Part shown: positions 60,700 through 64,000 of the stretch, one piece after another
How positions within the stretch are numbered: position 1 is the stretch's first letter
How the letters are laid out: every line of letters begins with the position of its first letter
DNA from: Microbacterium sp. Au-Mic1
GTDB lineage: Bacteria > Actinomycetota > Actinomycetes > Actinomycetales > Microbacteriaceae
Direction: 5' to 3'
Length of the DNA: 64,000 nucleotides
Assembly (NCBI RefSeq): GCF_021341785.1
Contig: NZ_JAJTTF010000001.1
Coordinates: 453,493 to 517,492, forward strand
Made by a program: the position numbers and the translations under genes
Notes under the pieces: generated by a model
What the model was told of the DNA's origin: nothing
The model's database searches: none
The model's input: the letters and a program-made list of their open reading frames with translations, nothing else

Positions 60700-60765
60700 G
60701 CTCGTCGAGGGGTCCTTGCTGTCAGGGCGCGCCGGAGCGCGGGTTCGGGAGAAGGGGGTTCCGCG

Positions 60766-60957
60766 TCAGTCCGCGGCGCCGTCGTGGGTGAGGCGGGCCT
60801 CCTGGGCGTGGAAGGCGTCGGCGAGGATCCCGGTGAACTCATTGATCCGGTCGTCGACGGCCGCCAGCACGTCGTGGCCTCGCGGATCCTTGTTCAGGAA
60901 GTGCGCGGCGACGAACCCGCCGATCACGCCGATGAGGAACCACAACAGGGTCTTCAT
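60766..60957 (-). CDS. Small single-pass membrane protein
   Basis: 63 aa. One N-terminal helix LLWFLIGVIGGFVAAHFL with small-residue spacing, then a soluble amphipathic tail. A good GGAGG precedes the ATG, so it is very likely translated. It sits between rpsD and alaS. Similar short proteins occupy this position in related actinobacteria; function unknown. Confidence 0.75.
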   Translation of the reverse strand: MKTLLWFLIGVIGGFVAAHFLNKDPRGHDVLAAVDDRINEFTGILADAFHAQEARLTHDGAAD

Positions 60958-60996
60958 GTCACCACCTCCGGTTCGGGCCCGCTCACAACGGTCTCC

Positions 60997-61002
60997 ATCG
61001 TA
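60997..61002 (-). promoter_or_regulatory. Possible -10 element (TACGAT) for the small membrane protein
   Basis: TACGAT 39 bases before the ATG and beyond the rpsD terminator hairpin, which gives the small gene (and perhaps alaS) its own promoter. Confidence 0.35.
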
Positions 61003-61016
61003 TGCGCAAACGCGAA

Positions 61017-61046
61017 GGAGGCGCCGGGGATGCCCCCGACGCCTCC
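61017..61046 (-). terminator. Terminator hairpin after rpsD
   Basis: Stem GGAGGCG-C-CGGGG / CCCCG-A-CGCCTCC, 12 bp with one mismatch, 28 bases past the rpsD stop on the minus strand. Confidence 0.6.
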
Positions 61047-61074
61047 TCGGCGTGTTCGCTGAGTTCGCTGTGGA

Positions 61075-61704
61075 TCAGCGAGCCGCGTAGTACTCGACGA
61101 CCAGCTGCACGTCGCAGGTCACGGGGACCTCGGCGCGCTTCGGACGACGGACCAGACGGGCCTCCAGCTTGTCGAGCTCGACCTCGAGGTAACCCGGAAC
61201 CGGGGGCAGCACCTCGGCGTGACCGCCGGCGGCCGCCACCTGGAAGGGCTCGAGGCCCTCGCTCTTGGGCTTGACGTGGATGAGCTGACCCGGCTTCACG
61301 CGGAAGGACGGGCGGTCGACGAGCTGGCCGTCGACGAGGATGTGACGGTGCACGACGAGCTGACGCGCCTGCGCGGTGGTGCGCGCGAAACCGGCGCGGA
61401 CCACGAGCGCGTCCAGACGCATCTCGAGCTGCTCGACGAGGTTCTCACCGGTCAGACCGTCCTTGCGACGGGCCTCGTTGAACTGGATGACCAGCTGCTT
61501 CTCGCGGATGCCGTACTGCTCGCGAAGACGCTGCTTCTCGCGCAGACGGACGGCGTAGTCGCTGTCCTGCTTGCGCTTGGTGCGACCGTGCTCACCCGGA
61601 GCGTAGGGACGCTTCTCGAGGTACTTGGCGGCCTTCGGGGTGAGGGCGATGCCGAGGGCACGGGACAGGCGGACCTTACGGCGGTCCTGGGACTTCGTAA
61701 CCAC
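61075..61704 (-). CDS. rpsD: 30S ribosomal protein S4
   Basis: 209 aa from the GTG at 61704 with AAAGGAAC upstream; an in-frame extension upstream is not conserved in kind. RKVRLSRALG, YLEKRPYAPGEHGR, KQRLREQYGIREKQL and the S4 RNA-binding LDALVVRAGFARTTAQARQLVVHRHILVDG are standard. No N-terminal zinc cysteines. Transcribed from a promoter about 140 bases upstream, leaving room for S4 autoregulation. Confidence 0.97.
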   Translation of the reverse strand: MVTKSQDRRKVRLSRALGIALTPKAAKYLEKRPYAPGEHGRTKRKQDSDYAVRLREKQRLREQYGIREKQLVIQFNEARRKDGLTGENLVEQLEMRLDALVVRAGFARTTAQARQLVVHRHILVDGQLVDRPSFRVKPGQLIHVKPKSEGLEPFQVAAAGGHAEVLPPVPGYLEVELDKLEARLVRRPKRAEVPVTCDVQLVVEYYAAR

Positions 61705-61851
61705 GAAGTGTTCCTTTCGATACGCGGCCGTGTCGATCACGGCTCGCGGACGTATCGTCTCGATTCCGCCCCTCACGAGCGCACGCCGGGGCGGACGAGA
61801 GGGTGGTGCAGGAGTGGAGAGATGCCCGAAAACACGGTTTCGAGCCGATCC

Positions 61852-61857
61852 ATGCTA
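61852..61857 (-). promoter_or_regulatory. Probable -10 element (TAGCAT) of rpsD
   Basis: TAGCAT in the 216-base gap between rpsD and rarA. If used, it gives the rpsD mRNA a leader of about 140 bases. The rest of this gap holds no gene that I can see. Confidence 0.4.
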
Positions 61858-61920
61858 TCAGATCGGCCCTGAGCGTCCGTCGCCGTGCGCAGGACGGGTC
61901 CCGGTGCTTCCCGCCGCGAC

Positions 61921-63258
61921 CTACCCCTCGCCGAGTATTCGCCTGATGCGCTCCAGCCGAGCCTGCACCTCGCGCTCTCCGCCGAGCGCCTTGGGCTGGT
62001 AGTAGCGGCGCCCCTGCAGTTCATCAGGGAGGTACTGCTGCGGCACGATCCCGGCGTCGCTGTCATGCGGATAGCGGTAGCCCTTGCCATGCCCCAGGCG
62101 CTTGGCGCCGGGATAGTGCGCGTCGCGCAGGTGCACGGGCACCCGCCCGAACCCGCCCGCGCGGATATCCGCGATCGCCGCGTCGATCGCCAGGTACGCC
62201 GCGTTCGACTTCGCCGTGGTCGCGAGGTAGACGGTCGCCTCGGCGAGGGGGATCCTCCCCTCCGGCATCCCGATGAAGGCGACGGCATCCGCCGCTGCGA
62301 CGGCGATCACGAGCGCCTGCGGATCGGCGAGACCGATGTCCTCGGACGCCGAGATGACCAGGCGCCGTGCGATGAAGCGCGGATCCTCCCCGGCCTCGAT
62401 CATCCGGGCGAGGTAGTGCACAGCGGCGTCGACATCGGATCCGCGGATCGATTTGATGAACGCGCTGATGACGTCGTAGTGCTCGTCGCCCTGGCGGTCG
62501 TATCGCAGCAGCGCGCGGTCCACCGCCTGCGCGACGTCGTCATCGGTGACGGCGGGGGTCTCGTCCTCCGTGAGGCGCTCCGGCGAGGCCGCCACGGCCG
62601 CCGCGGCCTCGAGCCCGGTGAGCGCTCGCCGGGCGTCGCCCGAGGCGAGCCGGATCAGAGCGGCCCGGGCGGTATCGTCCAGCGTCGCGCGCCCGTTGAG
62701 CCCGCGCGGATCCGCCACGGCACGGTCGATCAGGACGCCGATGTCCTCGTCGGTGAGGGGCTTCAGCGTCAGCAGCAGCGACCGGGACAGCAACGGCGAG
62801 ATGACGGAGAACGAGGGGTTCTCCGTGGTCGCCGCGATGAGGATGACCCAGCCGTTCTCCACCCCGGGCAGCAGCGCGTCCTGCTGCGCCTTCGTGAAGC
62901 GATGGATCTCGTCGAGGAACAGGATGGTCGATTGACCGTAGAGATCGCGCTGGTTCAGCGCCTCCTGCATGACTTCGCGCACGTCCTTCACACCGGCGGT
63001 GATGGCGGACAGCTCCACGAAACGCCGACCCGACGAGCGGGCGATGGCCTGCGCGAGAGTCGTCTTGCCCGTGCCGGGCGGACCCCAGAGGATCATCGAG
63101 ACGCTCGACGCGGTCTTCGCCGCCGGATCCGCGAGCGAGACGATCGGCGACCCCGGCCTCAACAGGTGCTGCTGCCCGGCGACCTCGTCGAGCGAGATCG
63201 GGCGCATCCGCACGGCGAGCGGCGTCTGGCCGCTCATCAGCGGTGCTGCAGGAGTCAT
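61921..63258 (-). CDS. rarA: Replication-associated recombination protein RarA/MgsA
   Basis: 445 aa from ATG 63258. AAA+ motifs: Walker A GPPGTGKTT (59-67), Walker B TILFLDEIHRF, sensor AATTENPSF and SGDARRAL. The C-terminal tetramerisation part contains SIRGSDVDAAVHYLARMI and GMPEGRIPLAEATVYLA. Acts at stalled forks. TAGCCT lies seven bases before the ATG, supporting this start over the internal Met8. Confidence 0.95.
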   Translation of the reverse strand: MTPAAPLMSGQTPLAVRMRPISLDEVAGQQHLLRPGSPIVSLADPAAKTASSVSMILWGPPGTGKTTLAQAIARSSGRRFVELSAITAGVKDVREVMQEALNQRDLYGQSTILFLDEIHRFTKAQQDALLPGVENGWVILIAATTENPSFSVISPLLSRSLLLTLKPLTDEDIGVLIDRAVADPRGLNGRATLDDTARAALIRLASGDARRALTGLEAAAAVAASPERLTEDETPAVTDDDVAQAVDRALLRYDRQGDEHYDVISAFIKSIRGSDVDAAVHYLARMIEAGEDPRFIARRLVISASEDIGLADPQALVIAVAAADAVAFIGMPEGRIPLAEATVYLATTAKSNAAYLAIDAAIADIRAGGFGRVPVHLRDAHYPGAKRLGHGKGYRYPHDSDAGIVPQQYLPDELQGRRYYQPKALGGEREVQARLERIRRILGEG

Positions 63259-63265
63259 GCGGTCA

Positions 63266-63271
63266 AGGCTA
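63266..63271 (-). promoter_or_regulatory. Leaderless -10 element (TAGCCT) of rarA
   Basis: TAGCCT, seven bases, ATG at 63258. No ribosome-binding site is seen in front of the ATG. Confidence 0.5.
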
Positions 63272-63347
63272 ACGGCGTGCACCGACACCGTGACGCGCGG
63301 CACCCGGACGCGGATGCCGGCTGCACGCCGGGCGGGGGCGCGCACGA

Positions 63348-63353
63348 TAGGCT
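63348..63353 (+). promoter_or_regulatory. Probable -10 element (TAGGCT) for the gene at 63380
   Basis: TAGGCT on the plus strand 26 bases before the ATG, with GGAGG at 63371-63375. Divergent from the rarA promoter in the same 121-base gap. Confidence 0.45.
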
Positions 63354-63379
63354 CTGTCCTCGACATCCAGGGAGGATCC

Positions 63380-63679
63380 ATGGCCGCTCGCCGCCCGACG
63401 AACGCCCGCGACCAGCGCGCCCGTGTGCAGCAGGAGCGCGCGCGGCTGCACACCGCACGGCAGGATCTGCATGCCGCGAGCGTTCGCCGCAGGGTGCGCG
63501 ACAACACCGTCGTCGTGGTCGCCGGAGCCGTCATCGTGATCGGCGCGATCGTGAGCCAGGTCGTGCATGCGGACGCCACTGCACCTGTCCCTTCGCCCTC
63601 GCCGACGGTCAGCCCGACGCTTGCCCCGACCTCGGCTCCCACGCCCGTGCCGACGGCGACGGAGACCCCGGCCGGCTGA
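63380..63679 (+). CDS. Small membrane protein with proline/threonine-rich tail
   Basis: 99 aa from ATG 63380 (GGAGG upstream). A basic, glutamine-rich N-terminus (residues 1-42), one membrane helix (about 43-63, VVVVAGAVIVIGAIVSQVV) and a Pro/Ser/Thr tail of about 35 residues. Topology suggests the tail lies outside the membrane. Function unknown. Confidence 0.7.
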   Translation: MAARRPTNARDQRARVQQERARLHTARQDLHAASVRRRVRDNTVVVVAGAVIVIGAIVSQVVHADATAPVPSPSPTVSPTLAPTSAPTPVPTATETPAG

Positions 63680-63712
63680 GCCGCGCCCCTCTCGCGGCGC
63701 CGCCCGGCGTAC

Positions 63713-63718
63713 TAGGCT
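63713..63718 (+). promoter_or_regulatory. Probable -10 element (TAGGCT) for the gene at 63767
   Basis: TAGGCT 48 bases before the GTG start, with AAGGAG at 63755-63760. Confidence 0.4.
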
Positions 63719-63766
63719 GGGCCTGTCCTTTCCGCCTCCCGCGGCATGCCGCGCAAGGAGTTCACC

Positions 63767-64000
63767 GTGTCCACCGAAGAGCACACCCCCGAAAACCCGA
63801 CCACCGGCGAGCAGGCCGCGCAGTCCGAGCCCGAGAACACCGCGACGCCGATCGCCGAGGCGCCCGAGACCGTCGCCGACGAGACCGCCGCTGCGGCCGC
63901 CGACGCACCCGCCGAGGAGACCGCGCCGGCTGTCGAGCCCGAGGCGCCTGCCGAGCAGGCCGAGGCTCCGACCGAGGCGACCGACGCGCCTGCCGAGCAG
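63767..64000 (+). CDS. Acidic Ala/Glu/Pro-rich N-terminus of a larger protein, probably DUF349 family (3' end outside window)
   Basis: A GTG at 63767, six bases after AAGGAG, opens a frame of 78 codons with no stop up to the window edge. The translated part is almost entirely Ala, Glu, Pro, Thr and Asp with repeats of the type APAE and PAEQAEAP, so it is a long disordered acidic leader. Actinobacterial DUF349 proteins have such leaders and often lie beside rarA and rpsD. The diagnostic domain is beyond the window, so the family call is inference; that this is a real gene is well supported by its start signals. Confidence 0.55.
   Translation, partial: MSTEEHTPENPTTGEQAAQSEPENTATPIAEAPETVADETAAAAADAPAEETAPAVEPEAPAEQAEAPTEATDAPAEQ

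Overview
The window is 64 kb of very GC-rich DNA with short intergenic gaps, many ATGA/GTGA stop-start overlaps and GTG starts. The gene set points to an actinobacterium of the Microbacteriaceae, most likely Microbacterium or a close relative. Evidence: an ANTAR response regulator of the PdtaR type, a PriA that has lost its ATPase motifs, a guanylate kinase fused to an mIHF-like DNA-binding domain, an HGxxPAAW small membrane protein and a Trp-associated membrane protein next to trpC, an Rv1382-like protein between pyrC and carA, and a recurring leaderless promoter pattern (TAGGCT-like -10 six or seven bases before the start codon). The genus assignment is inference.

Layout. 1-4946 (+): a translationally coupled metabolic/uptake cluster made of a divergent S-adenosylhomocysteine-hydrolase-like protein (5' end outside the window), an amidohydrolase of the deaminase type, a DUF985 cupin, and a polar amino-acid ABC importer (lipoprotein, permease, ATPase). 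4991-13043 (mostly -): SGNH hydrolase, LLM flavin oxidoreductase, DUF885 metallopeptidase-like protein, DNA polymerase I, a PaaI thioesterase (+), a GNAT acetyltransferase and the ANTAR regulator. 13044-13331: a hairpin-rich spacer and tRNA-Leu(CAA) with a duplicated 3' end. 13406-28795 (-): pyruvate kinase, gltD/gltB, lgt, trpABC with two small membrane proteins, hisI, hisF, hisG, hisE and rpe. 28946-29728 (+): an isolated COG4705-type membrane protein.

29739-45486 (-): rsmB, fmt, priA, metK, rpoZ, gmk, pyrF, carB, carA, an Rv1382-like protein, pyrC, pyrB, pyrR. This is the complete UMP route from carbamoyl phosphate except dihydroorotate dehydrogenase and orotate phosphoribosyltransferase, preceded by a recognisable PyrR-binding RNA loop over the pyrR ribosome-binding site. 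45599-50233 (-): a metallo-beta-lactamase/Rieske fusion protein and a SNF2 helicase between pyrR and nusB. 50390-56189 (-): nusB, efp and the aro cluster (aroQ, a GNAT protein, aroB, aroK, aroC, aroE). 56191-63258 (-): mltG, ruvX, alaS, a small membrane protein, rpsD and rarA. 63380-64000 (+): a small membrane protein and the acidic N-terminus of a larger protein, probably of the DUF349 type.

Most of the window (13-63 kb) is a long co-directional block of core biosynthesis and translation genes. Points that stand out are: the AdoHcyase-like/amidohydrolase/cupin/ABC cluster at the left edge, the lack of trpE in the his-trp junction where it usually sits, the mIHF-Gmk fusion, the Rieske domain C-terminal to a metallo-beta-lactamase domain, an inverted-repeat cluster at 50.3 kb, the tRNA-Leu 3'-end duplicate with a row of hairpins, and a consistent set of leaderless starts. 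I see no insertion sequence, CRISPR array, prophage or rRNA gene.
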